From the NCBI GenBank assembly GCA_013399305.1, contig VXAI01000082.1, positions 805,814 through 869,813 on the forward strand: a DNA stretch of 64,000 nucleotides, in the 5' to 3' direction. The DNA comes from Rostratula benghalensis (lineage: Eukaryota > Chordata > Aves > Charadriiformes > Rostratulidae). Under the pieces are notes generated by a model. It did no database searches. It saw nothing but the letters and a program-made list of their open reading frames with translations, and had not been told where the DNA came from. A program made the translations under genes and the position numbers. This document shows, piece after piece, positions 1 to 13,000 of this stretch (position 1 is the first letter of the stretch; each line of letters starts with the position of its first letter).

Positions 1-82
1 NNNNNNNNNNNNNNNNNNNNNNNNNNNNNNNNNNNNNNNNNNNNNNNNNNNNNNNNNNNNNNNNNNNNNNNNNNNNNNNNNN
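1..82. other. assembly gap (run of n)
   Basis: Unresolved bases. The sequence that follows at once is very GC-rich, so the gap probably hides part of the CpG-rich promoter or first exon of GPSM2. Confidence 0.99.
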
Positions 83-230
83 CCGCCGCCGTCTGTCAGC
101 ACCTGCTGCCGCGGACGGGTGACCCGAGCGCCGCTCCGGTGGCAGCGTCTGGTCGTCCGGTCCTAGCTTCAGACGGCTGTAGCGAGCGGCCTTTATCGCA
201 GAGCCGCTTCGGAGCGGCCTGACGTGATGG
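83..230 (+). promoter_or_regulatory. GC-rich, CpG-dense start of the GPSM2 5' region
   Basis: The first 150 or so resolved bases are dense in CG dinucleotides and then fall abruptly to AT-rich sequence near 230. This is the profile of a vertebrate CpG-island promoter or first non-coding exon, here cut by the gap to its left. The next coding sequence on the plus strand is GPSM2 at 10028, so this is inferred to be its promoter or 5' UTR. I could not fix a transcription start or a donor site; AAA|GTGAGT near 425 is one possibility. Confidence 0.5.
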
Positions 231-3200
231 CAAATAAATCTATCGTACACTTAACTCTGGAAAGCTGTTTTTTGCGTCTGGAGTCCGGTGTTTTGACTTA
301 AGTGGTATTTCTGGTAGTCGTCGACCTCACTTCTTTGGAAACAAACGCAAAACATACCTATCTAACCAACCTTTAGTCATGGTGTATCATTGAGATACTA
401 TCCTTCTTTTCTGCTTTCTCTAAAGTGAGTTAGTAACAATAAGGCATTACATCAGATTTCTTTATTCAGTTGTGTTGTACTTAATAAGATAAGTAAGGGT
501 GATAAATAGTGAATAAATTTTTAAGGGTGTGAATGAAGTAAGACTATGAATATAACAGGAACCAAAGGACCTGCAAGCATACCGAGAAGAGAGAAGTGTA
601 CAGGGAAGAGGCTCCAAACTGTTAAAGAATCTGAGTTAGACACTAAGTTATGGCATATCTAAACTCAAATTGTACCATACCTTTAGCTGTAGCTTTTGCC
701 AGTGTAGTTTCTCCCCTTCATTTGCTTATTCAGTTTTTGAACGGAGGAGCATATTTGATTAGGAATTATTTAATGAGGAATTCTTCTTTGTCCCTTTATC
801 GACCTGATTGCAAAGACACAAATTGTATCCCACCTTGAAATTGCGGCCTTCCTTCTGTGTTGGATGCTTTTTCAGGCCAATGTTCTGTTCCTGTTAGATT
901 CTTGCCAACAGGCTGCAGGGTGCGTGCATCCTGGGTTGCCATGGAGAGCTGCACAGCCATCTCAGAATGTGGAAGAACATGCTCAGTCTTGTGTCTCAAA
1001 AAGATCAGTTAAGAGATTCTAGTCCCTCCTTAAATTTTGTCTGAAAGCTTTATGCCTTTTAAGTTGTAATTTTATTATAGGTGAAAATAACAGTGTAAAG
1101 GTTGTCTTCACAAGGCAGTCCTTCTAACTTATTTGCTTATATATTTTTATTGCGTTTCAACTGATTTTTAGGCCTGTAGCAGTTTTCCTTCTTAATAATA
1201 GTTCTGTTAATGGTTACCTAGATCTCAGAACTGTGGCTATGCATCCCTCTTTGGCGGGAAGGACTTTATACTTTTAGTTACTTCCATATAAAGCTGAGGC
1301 AAAACTTACCTGAATTTTAAGACAGCTTCATTGGACTGGAAGAAACCTATGTGTTCTTGTCTGTTGCTTTTTTTTAAAAAAAGCTGTTATTTAAATGCTT
1401 TTGTAATTCTTTCAAGCAGCTTAAAATTGCTTCGGATTGTATATTCCTGGTACTCTTGCTGGATAATTACTTCAGAACTTGATAACTAGGTTAAAGTAAT
1501 TTTTGAAACAGTATTGATAGGCATTTTACTGTTTTGTTCTTGTGCTCTCATTGACAATTGACTTAAGTTGTTAATTTCTTCGATATTTTTTTTTTTCTGA
1601 GGTATTTAGAGATAACAATTCTTTCTCTTCATTTCTTCCAGTAGGGAGCAAGCCAGTCTTTTCTTGTATTTATGTTGAGTAAAAGCATTGCAAAAAAGAT
1701 AGAAAATCTGTTTCTTTTAGACATGTTGCAGAAGATAACAGCTCAATATTGAAATGAGTCTTAACTCTTGCACCTTGTCAGGGTAGGTTTTTATTCTTAT
1801 TTTGCTAGGGCTGTTTCCAATGTTAATTCTCAGCCTTTTCTTGTCAACAAATGACAGCAGACCAATTTTGTAAGCCCTTATTCTTCACATCCCCATGTGC
1901 AACGTGATTTGGAGAGCAACTTGCTCCCTACTAGTTAAGAAGGAAAGATTTGATGAAGAAATGGGTAGGTTTTTTCCAAAAAATAAATTCTGTCTGTAGT
2001 TTTAACTACTGAACGCATGAGGAATTTTTCTGGTTTTACAGTTTAGCTGGATTCTTCTGTTTTGCTTAAAAGAGGATCATTTTTAGTTTCTTCTAGTTTT
2101 TTAGCTTTTAAAATTTAACAGCAAACATATTTGTACTTTCCTCTTTTTATCATTCAGGTTTTTTGTAGCAGTTGTGCGGTTAGTTTCACTTTCCACAACT
2201 TAGTCATTCCAGCCCAGCTCTGGTAACTATGGTCTTAGTTTTAGTAGTCTTTAAGGTTAACATCTGAATTAAATTGTTTGTATTTAAGAAGTACGGATTT
2301 TATGACTTTCTGAAAGATTAACTGGTTATTGCTATTACTGTTCCTGGGAATGAAATAGAGGGATAGAAGGTGAAGTAAAAAAACCCTTAACTTTATATAG
2401 GCATTTAATGGCAAACCAGCTATACTAATGATCATATAAAAAAAAATAAATTACTATTTTGTGGAAGACCATAACATTAGGAATATAAAATACAGAAAAA
2501 ATAGAAGTGGAAAAACTGGTAAGAGATGGTCCGAAACTTACGCAGTACTGAACACATCATTAATATGAAGATGCCTCTTGGGGCTCAAATTTGGCAGTGT
2601 TTGAAGAATATAGTTCTTGTTAATACAATAAAGCTTTTCTGTATTATAAACCTTTTCCTAAAGGAAAAACTTCTATGTAGCTGAATTACAGGGAAAATAA
2701 ACCATAAGTCATCTTCTAAAAAGCTTCTCTCAATCTTTTTTATTTCTTCACCATTTCTGTTTTCTAGGGTTTTTTTCTGCCATTATCACGCTCTTAAACT
2801 GTCAAATAAATTTTATTCCTTACATGCCACACTTTGGATCCTGTACTTACATAGGAATCATTAGTTTGTTAGAGGAGAGGATGTGCTGTTGTGACCAATG
2901 GTATTTGTGTGATAATGTGTATATATATAGTGGCAAAATCTATGGGCAATAGGGGCAAAATGGAGCCCAGTTCAGTACTTACCATGCAGGGTACAAAAAA
3001 TGCCTCAACTAGCTTCTGAGTAGGTTTGCATCTGTGTCCCAAATGTTAGAATAAGTATGCAAAGCAGTTTACAGCTTGGCACCTCAACAAATACTACTTC
3101 TTTCCTTAAATCTATGTAAACGATGTGCCATAAATAAACTGTACCTGTGTTTGTAGGAAGCAAACAAGAAAAAACAACATGCCATTTTCTCACTGTAGTA

Positions 3201-6200
3201 TGTGTTCATTGTGCACTTTCACAGTCTTTACAGGTTGTAGCTGCGTCTTAGTCAGCTATAGACTCCTAACTGAGAAGACAGTTAATACTTGCTGTTAAGT
3301 GAGAATTGAGGGGCACAGGTGATGCCCCAAGCAATGCTGCTGGCAGTAAACTATCACGGATCGTTTAAGTTGTCTAGTACAGGTCCTGCAAGAGCTACAT
3401 CTGCTCCTTGCATTATGAACTGGCTGGAGTAGTAATGGGTTCTTTATGCTCAATGCCTGCTTAATCTCTGAATGAGCATCACAGTGTGAAATAGGGAACC
3501 TGATGCAGAAGCTGTATTGCTTCACTTAAATTGCTGTGGTGTTTTACTGCCTGTAATTCTAAGGATTTAATTTTTTTTTTTTTTAATATATGAAATCTTA
3601 AGATTAATTTTTCCCTCTCTCTGCAAGAGGCTTGTGCAATCGCTCTGCTTTCTTTTACTTAGCAAGATCTCTTTTTAAGAGATGTTGTAAGCTAAGGAGG
3701 AGCTTAGCTAAGTGGAACATTCTATTGGAGAGATTTGTGATCAACTTTTTGTTAGCTTATGTACAAGTAGTCAGCATTTAGTTCTAAACTTTCCCCACCT
3801 GTTGTTCTTTCACATTGTATAACATGCTCCATTTCCCAAACTGAAGGTACTTGTGAAAATGCCTTGTTGGCCGGAACTGGCCTGAGAGATCTAGTACTGT
3901 TAATTTGCATGATAAGATTGTCCCTAATTAGCAGAAGGAGCAACATTTGAATTTGTGTTCAGAACTTGGTAACAGAACTCATTACTGATTTTGTGGTAAC
4001 ATGATGTAAACTTATGCTAAGAATAAAAGGATCACAAATTATTACTTTGTTGTGAACTGCCGTTGAAGTCTTTGGTGGCATTTAAGCAGTTTAAAATTGT
4101 AAATATCTTGCCCAGTTGTGGGATGCTTAGAAAGAAGGCAGTGCAGTATTTGTTTTCAGTCTATGAATAACAATATTTAAAAACCTTGAATTCATTCTGA
4201 TTAAAAATAAAAATTAAGAAATCCTAATACCTTGATGTATCAAATACATGGAAAATCATCAGCTATTCTGACTTTGCTCTTTTATTAAGGCAAAGAGAGA
4301 ATGTTATTCTACTGTCGTCTTGTATCTGAAATCTTGTTCTTATTGCATTTAATTCTCAGTTGTCTGATTATTATGGGGGATATTAGTTATATAAGCTGGC
4401 ACTTCATGTTCTCTTCCTTTCTTATTTTGTCGTGGTGTGGGATTGCCTTACTTCAGGATTTAAATACATGGCTTACATAAACTGTCTGCAGGAAAATCTT
4501 TATAATAAAAATGCTTGTGGTTACTTATGTTAGCTACACCCAGTTCTTTAACTTGCATGCATACAAGACAGTAGTTACGTATGTTAAGTAGCAAGCTGAT
4601 TTCCAGCTAAATACTGACTGCCTTAGGAAAATGATGTTCTGTTCTAGAAAGTCACTCTGTGATAGAGGCACCGAGAGGTCCATATTTGCGTCACTGAACA
4701 CTGACTGATACTTAATACATTCATGTATCAGTCTAGTGTGTGCACTTGTTGCTTCTGTGTATTACTCAGTGGAAGTATGTGTGCTAGCTGTTTGTTTTTG
4801 TTTGCAATCATTCTAAAACTATGTCATTATATGGCCTGCATCATTGCCAGGTGCCTTAAATATTTCTATTTACAAAACTATACTGTAACCTAACTGTGCC
4901 TAACAGGGTACCTTCACATTTACTGAAGCTAGTGGAGTTGGCCTTGGAACTATGGCAGTACTCAGAATGTACTAGCAACAAGGATTAAATTTCTGTCATC
5001 TGTTTTGCTCTGTATTCCATTTTAAAGAACGTATTTACATTTCAGCCTAATTGCTGGGTGAAAATAGTGTGTTTAGTACAGGTAGCAGATTCTGGCCAGG
5101 AATTTGAATGTTCCTTAATGGAAAGTTTTTAGTTTTTTTTAGTTTTTGATATGATACATGTTTCTCTTGCTGCATTGCGTGTATGCAGTTTTTATCTACT
5201 GCTTAAGTGTTTTGGATGAAATAAAAAGAAAATAAGCCTTAAGAATGCAGGCGAGCTTCTTTCTGACTCAGAGAAGGAAGGTACTTCTGGATTTGGTTAT
5301 TGTGGTTGGTTGTGTTTTAGGTTGATAATTGTGAGTAATATGGAAAAAAATGCTTACTTGTTAAAGAAGGCTTTTGCACAGAAGGGAAGAATGAAAAAAA
5401 AAAGATATAAAGTTTAAGAGGCTTGCCATGTCACTGTTACCATGTCTGGCATCGTGCAGGACCATATTAGCAATTAAAACATAAATTCTGGTCTGGAGCT
5501 GTGTTCCTCTAGTGCTGAATTGAAGTCCATGCTTTCCTTTTCAGCTGGGGATGTGGTGAGATCCTCACTTCGTTGTGAGCAAAATTTTTCTTACAAATGC
5601 TTGCCACCTATTAGGTTGTGGTTTGGGGTTTTTGTGTGTGTGGTTTTTTGTTTGTTTTGGGTTTTTTTTTTAAATAATATCAAGATTTAGAAGGATCTTA
5701 TTGCTAGGATCTTATTAAACCTTATTTAAAATATATATAAAGCATTTCATATACTAGTGTGATTTATCATTATGTATTTAATCTTGTGGTTGTGAGGTTT
5801 TATACAATGTTTTAATTACTTTGTGTCATATAGGTATTGATTTTTTTCCAATAAAATTCTTTGACAATCCTACTTCGGAGAGTTCTGGGTATACCTCTGC
5901 TCCTTTGCCACTAGGAGATTTCTCCTGCGGTCATATTGATGAGTAAATTAAAGTAAATTGATAAGTAAATTAAAATACCTGGGCAGAAAGCCTTTTCTTC
6001 CATTTGGGTAATTACACCACTAGAAACAAGTTGGGGAGAAAAGTGAAGAATAGAATAAGTTGGTTCACTCAGGAGTTTGTGACAGATAATGATAGTATTT
6101 GTGTGATTTTGCATTTTGCAGTTTTAATTTTTTGAGGAGAGGTGTCATGAGTGTCATAGCTCCTATTATTTTTCCACTCTTTTATAACCTCTGTAGTTTT

Positions 6201-9200
6201 GTTGACTGTCTGAAAAGACTGCTTGTTATACTTGAAGTAGTTAAGTCTTGGGCATTAACTGTCTAAGAAGGGAGATGAAATAATTTCAGAGATAATGGAG
6301 TCTGTTGATCTCATTGGCCAGTCCAGCCCAAAACATGACAATAACCTTAGTATCATAATTCTGTTCTTTTGATTCATAAAGGTAGTTATCTATGCATCGA
6401 CCAGTTCTGGTAATAAATGCCTGCATAGCCTTATGCTGTCAGCTACAGCATACACTGATCAGAATTGAAGACAGGAGTTTTGCTTTCTTCTGTAGGTTTT
6501 TTTGAGAGAGGGTCTCATTCAAGTCCCAGTGCATATATATCTCTCTCACTGATTCAGTTTGGTGATGTTCATGGCAGGTGGAAATGCACTTTCTCTGAAT
6601 ATCAGCTATTAGGCCTTGGTTCCTTTTCTGAGAACACTGATTTTATGAAAAATACTGATGCAAGTGTGATGGGGTTTTATGTTTTAAGGCATTGTTGTGC
6701 AAGAGTCCTTTCAGTTTGTAGCATGACTATTTTACCATGACTTCTTAAAAATTTAGCTGTAAAATTTGTAGGAATTAGTTACTAGATTTTATGCAATTTC
6801 AGAGAATTAAGTTAAAAGTAGTTTTGTAGAATTTAGTAAGGAATTCAGTCTTAAAACTTCACACGACCCCCAAGACTCTATATTGCTTCTATAGAAATCT
6901 GTGATTTAATAGAAGAGAATAGAAAGTGACTTTGGGACAGTGACAAGTACATTTTTTAGATAAAGCATTGAATTGAGGCAAAATTAGCTTTTTAGTGATG
7001 GTTTGGTTTGATTGAAGATCTTTTAGGTCTTCATTCTAACCCTTCAAGACAGGGTGGATAAGTCCTAACTATGGCTCACCATTTTCTCCTAATAAGAGTT
7101 GATAAAGTGCATGTGTCGTTTATTATGGGATATAAACTGTCTGCCACATTTGTTTGCCTATCCTCTGCCCTGCTTTATTTGGGGGTTGTTTAAGGGGGGG
7201 TGGTAGTATTTGCTTTGGTATCATACAGCTGTGTAATTAGTAACAGCAGTTTAATTTTCCACTTCTGAAGGAGGCCCAATCTCTTTTTTGTGCGCTCTTT
7301 TCTTCTGCTTGGAAATTGCAAAAAAACCTAGGACTTCCTGCATTTGGTAGCTGGAATAGTAAAACTGTGCATTTTAAAGCTGTGTATACAAGTTCAGTTT
7401 TCTATTTATGCTTTCCTCAAAGGCAGCTCTTTAACATGGATATAGATTTTGCGTTGTTCAAAGGTGAGACAATAAATTCAAAGCAGCAGCTTTGCATTAA
7501 TAGATTTTTTTTTTTTTTCTGTAAGCATCAAGTGCTTTTTTCATGCTACATGAAGTTTCAATTAAAAATGCAAGTTTAGGAGAGGGCACCTTTCAGTGTT
7601 AGATATATCAATAGAGTAGATTTTCTCCTGGTTTCTGTAAATTCCTAGGCTTTTCTGCTGAAGTACCGTGTCAATCTTGTGCTTATCTCCCACTGGGGAA
7701 AGGCTTGGTTTCACAGAGCGATTCTGAATAGTTGAGGTGCATCAGCTGAAAAAGCAAGGCTGACTTTGCCCTAGTGTAGTCCTCCCAATGCCAATTTACT
7801 TCTGAGAGATACTGTCTGTGGAAGTGTTCATCTATTTATGCCTCCTGAATTTTGAATTCACCAGCCTAATCAATATGCTTTAAGTTTGCTTACTGATTAC
7901 ATGTTGGCATGGCTGAAGGTGTAAACTTGACACCCTAATGAGTTAGGGGTGAAGGAAGTGGGCTATGAAGACCAGACCCAGTAATTTTTGTTGGATCTGT
8001 GACCATGATGTGTTTGCCAACTGGGGTGTGCCCGTATCACCCTCCCAAGACCAGGAATGTACCAGATGGCCAGTAAAGAGGGAAGAAAGCATAAGTACTG
8101 GCTCCAGCTGGTGGGAGATAGTGGCATTGTTCAGCAAATGAGGTTAAATATGAGGACAGAAGAGTAGCTCAAATAAAATGAAGTTATAAACAGCTGATGT
8201 GCAATGTACTTCTAAAAATAACTGATACTTGAATAAATACAGTCATTTTGATGTACCTTTAAATTACTGTTATTGTTATTAAATTTGACTTATTTTTAAA
8301 ATAAAGATTATTAAACCAAATTATTCAGCTAAATACCATTACAGTATAAATATACCAACAAATAGCCAGTCGTTATTTCATGATCTGTACCAGTTGCCAA
8401 AGTACACACTTTTTATTTGGTGACCTGTAGTGATCTGCATGAGCGTACCCATCTATGGAACAGAGCTTTCAGTTTCCTTGCGTTTGCTGAGCACCAGTAA
8501 CATTTATGGGTGATTGTTGTGCACTGGGTTGCTTATGGCTATCTGCTTGTATGAGTTACGTGATTTGAGGTTCAGACAAACTTCCGGAGATTAAATACCT
8601 GTAACATGGTCTTCCTAGTGTGTGGGTTGCAATGGTATTGTAAACTGTATGAGTCGTGCTTTGTAATTGCAAAAATATACCCACACCCACTTGTTGATGC
8701 CGAATAATTGTAATGATGAATATGGAAGGGCAAAATAGTTGTTTGACTGGGAGAATGTGGATCATCTGTGTGAGGGGTGCTGGCACAGTAGAATATGCTG
8801 GGAAGCATGAATCTTCACAACTGGTACTGGATAAAACTAATGGGGGGAAAAGGCATGGCCTACATAGACAATTAAAAATAGGGTTGCATTTTCTCCTGGT
8901 GGCAGCTTTAAATCTGAGCTTTGCTCTTGTCTCTGCAGTCCCTTGATGAAATATGCATTTGTGAATTACACAACTATATGTTTACTTGCAAAGGAAGGTA
9001 ATATTAGCACTGAGCAATAAAGATGTCAACTCCTTTACTAAAAATATGATTAGAAGTAGGTAAACTTTTGAATACAAAGTTTCTTTTCTGTCAGTCTTTT
9101 CCCTGCCAGCCTAAACACGTCTAACACCTAGGTGCTGGCTGCTGCAATCCCTTTGAAGCAGAATTTGAAGCTCATATGACAGCTGTTGCAGCACTTCAGA

Positions 9201-10027
9201 ATGTGAAGCCAATGTAAAAAAAGCAAACGAAACAAAACCCAAAAACAAACCCCCAAGCCCCCATCCCTCCTGGCATTTCTTTTGGGAGCGGCAAGGGGAG
9301 GGGGAAATAGAGCGTAAACCTCTGCTGGTGTCTGTGCTCCTAATGTTCTGTGTGGGATGATCTCCAGATGGGGTTGTGTCAGCAGCTCTGACTGTTGTGG
9401 GAATTCAGCTAACTGTCAGGATTTTAGCAGTACTGTTTATGTGTGAAGCAGTTTGTGATCTGTTTTATATTGTGCCTTTCATTCTGTAGCTTTTATCCTT
9501 TAAGCTTTTTGCTTGGAACTTCATGAGGCCAAATAACACTAACAAGGATAAATTACTTGAAGTTTGCAGCAGAAAAGAGAACATTGGTTTTTGTTAAATC
9601 TTCTTTGCTTTCTTGCTCGCCTACAGGAATTGCCATATGTGGATAGAAGGCTTTGGCTCTGGCTTTAAGTTCTTGATTGACGCTTCCTGCTTAGTAGGAG
9701 TAGTGTTATGCTTTTACATCAGCTGCAAATAGTTATGAGTTATTAACTGAGTATGAGACTTCAAGCCAAGCATCTTGTGTTCCCTTTGCAGAAACGCAGC
9801 TGAATGGAGCTTAAAGGGCCACAGATGAAAGAACTTGAACACCTTTCTGAAGGTTTAAGATGTGTCTGACAGTGACCTCCTTACCTTAGTAATAAAGAAG
9901 AGTTTTTCAACAGGAGCTTAGGATCTCTTTACTCCAACTTATTAATATACTAACTGGAATGGTGTTCTGACAAAGTACTTACCCTACTACAGACCAATAT
10001 TATTTTCTCTACTGATAATGCAACTCA
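231..10027 (+). other. GPSM2 5' non-coding region (leader and first intron)
   Basis: About 9.8 kb of AT-rich DNA with frequent poly-T and poly-A runs and no convincing coding exon. The open frames present are short and show no recognisable domain. Two plausible acceptors precede the start codon: a pyrimidine-rich CAG ending at 9791 and a weaker CAG ending at 9992. The 5' UTR joined to the first coding exon therefore probably begins at 9792 or 9993. I see no RNA gene or intact mobile element in this stretch. Confidence 0.5.
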
Positions 10028-10089
10028 ATGGAGGAAAATAATGTTTCGATAAGCATGCGTGAAGATCGTTCCTTTCATGTGCGATACAG
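10028..10089 (+). CDS. GPSM2: GPSM2 coding exon 1 (start codon)
   Basis: Encodes residues 1-20 and two bases of codon 21, ending TACAG|GTAAG. The peptide keeps the family's SMRED.SFHVRYR signature. A second in-frame ATG lies at codon 10. The first ATG is chosen because the family's MEEN start is present. Confidence 0.93.
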
Positions 10090-13000
10090 GTAAGACTGTA
10101 TTAATTTTAGTATGGGTGGGTAAGTGCTGTTAATTATAGCAAACTGAACAGAAAGCTAAAATAACTTTTTTTCCCTTTGATTTTTGAACTATGGAAATTC
10201 GCTTTTGTCATATAGTAGGTTATATTAGTGTAATTGCATGACTGTATAGGAACTGTGTGTGATGTTGCAGAATAGTACATGATTGTATATCTTTGTGTTT
10301 CTGATAGAATGTTATGAAGTATGATTTCTACTTGGTGTAATACCTTCTCTCTCATCTTTTAGCTGTTGGGCTGCATATGCAAATTGTTGAATTTTGTCTG
10401 CTACAGTTCTCTGTATTTGTCTCATTATTGCTTCTATGAATGATGAGTTTTTAGGTGCATTGTCACCTAGAGCAGTGTTTTCCTTGCTTAAAATCTTGAT
10501 AGATAGAAACTCCTTTGGTTCCTTGAACTAAAAAAATTCTGTTATTGCAAGTCAAAAGGATATGTGATTTCACTTCTGAGAGCTGTTATAATTTTTATTG
10601 TGGAATCCCCTTTAAAGACCTGGGATGACACATTAGCATCACAGACTCCCTCTAGTGAAGCTGAACAACAGAAGCATTGTGTAGTGCATGGTATTTGGAT
10701 GGCTGGTGTTTGGAAGGGTAAATCTTCCAGCTCATTCAATAGGAAGGGACACTGGAACACTGGAATGATTGTTTTAAACACAAATAAAAGCATGATTCTT
10801 GGTGTGTGCTCCCCCTACCCTCTGCCCTGATCATCCTTCCTTTGGAGGTCTTTTCATTGCTAGCTGCAGGAACAAAGCACTACACTTATTAGTAAGACAG
10901 CACATGCTATGGCCTAAAATTAATTCTGAAAACGTTCTGACAGTGTTAGATTGCAGTTAGACTGGGCTGTACTTCTGTTTCATAGAAGTACAGTGTTAGT
11001 TCTGGTTAGCAGTGCAGTCAGCAGGAGGAGCTTTTCATGATCAGGAAGGAGCAAATTAGCAAATAAACTGTAATTTACTCTCTTCCTTCTTTATTTTGCT
11101 AAAATCTTTACTTTGTGGCTTTGACAGCAGGAATCCCTAAGTGTGTGAGGATGATGTTTCTTCTGTGCTAAGTGTTTGTTGAATCTATGTAACTCCCAGC
11201 ATTCCTGTAACATGTTTACCCATGCTGTTGCTGATGCTCTTGGTCCTCCCTAGAAAACTATAGACAGTCCTTCCTCGCTGTTCAATGAAAGCAGGAGCTG
11301 TTCAGGGGACTATTATAGAAGTAAATGGATGAAGGAAGTGGCACAGCCAATTGTCTGGTTCAAATTGACAAACCAACAAAAAAAATTGGCAAGGCAGGGG
11401 AAAATGACTACTTTATGCTGTATTTCAGTACTGATTAACAATAAGAATATTAATGTCCACATGAAACCTTTCTGTAAGAACTGTAATCCGATAAACATTT
11501 AGAAACATCATGGCATAATCCTTCAATTTTTTTGTAAATATTAAACTTTTCTAAAATGTAGAGAAACTGCAAATTAAGTGTATTGAATTGCAATTTTATG
11601 ATGATTTAATGTAATAACTATAATTTGGAAATATTTTATTTGGTTGTAGTTTAAAATTTAATGCAGAAAAGAATGGGTCATAAATCACTAGGGCGGTGGT
11701 TTTATTTATCAGTTTTTAAAATTTTATACCTACAAATATTTCTCCAGACTTGTTTGGCTCTGGCTGCTTTTTCCTTCCTTCTGGTATTCCAATAGAACTG
11801 ACTTTAAAAAGAAACTGGTGGCTCACTCCTAAGGCAAGGCTTTACTATGAGTCAGTTTCTTACTGTGCAAGCTGTTTCTTTCTTTCCAGTGTAGTTTGAC
11901 CAGTATCACTCTAGCAGCTATAAAATTGCAGGTGCTGGTGGAAGGAAACTATTTTTTATTCTTACATTGTTTAGTGACTGAAAATAAAATGCTGAAGTTA
12001 ATAGATAAGACTAATAAGTGATCTGTAGAGTAAATATTTGTAGAACTCACTTTTCTTGGCCTGCTAAATTCATACGCCAAAAACTAGTAACTGCTTTTAT
12101 CTTGACTGGAGCAAAAGAGCCCAAAATTCAGATGTGTGGTTTCTTTGTGTGTTTGTGCTGTTTCTAAATTTGCCGTCAAACTTAGTTTCACTAATTGGAC
12201 TAGATGATCTTTCAAGGTCCCTTCCAACCCCTGATATTCTGTGATTCTGTGAAAAGCAGTGTTGCTTTGGAGTGGTTAGTGTGGTATGCTTCTGCATGGT
12301 GTATAGAAACCACGAATAAGGGCAGGAGTCGGGAACAGTATCTGATCTTTATTATAGGATGCTGTGACGTTAGTGATTTTATGCATTTTTGGGTTGGGGT
12401 TTTTTTTGTCTTGGTATGTTATGTCTATCAACATATTTAATGGAAAATTGCATGGGAACTCTGTTCCCCTCAATGGCAAAAAGTCCCCTTAGTGGGAATT
12501 GAACAGAGTAAAATTAAATTAATTGTGTCACCAAATTGTAGTAATCAATGAGTCTTCTTGCATTCTTCTACTGCCTTATTTCTTACTGGTTTTCTGTTGT
12601 TGATTTGAAGATGAGAACAGATGAAAGAAAGGAGACTCTAGAGTGGGAGAAAAAAACCTGGCAGGCTAGGGTGGAGGCATATGCATTGGCTTTATATTCT
12701 TGAAAGTATAAAGATTCAAAAGATAATATGAAGAAGGTCAGAGAAGAACAAGGGAAAAAAGAAAAAAAGGGAGGGGGAGGGGAAGGGAAGGGAGGAAGGA
12801 GAGAGCACCAGGCAAGATGAAAAGCTTAGAGGGACAGATAAGGATGAGGTAGTTTTACAAATGAGAAATTATTCAGGAGAAGCCAACCTTTCAGAGAACA
12901 GGTCCAGACAACTATAAATACCAAAACGAAGCCCAGTATGAGTATTTCCACAGTGATATCTGGAAGAACATTATCCTGTTTAGCGGGAAGAGAATTTCAT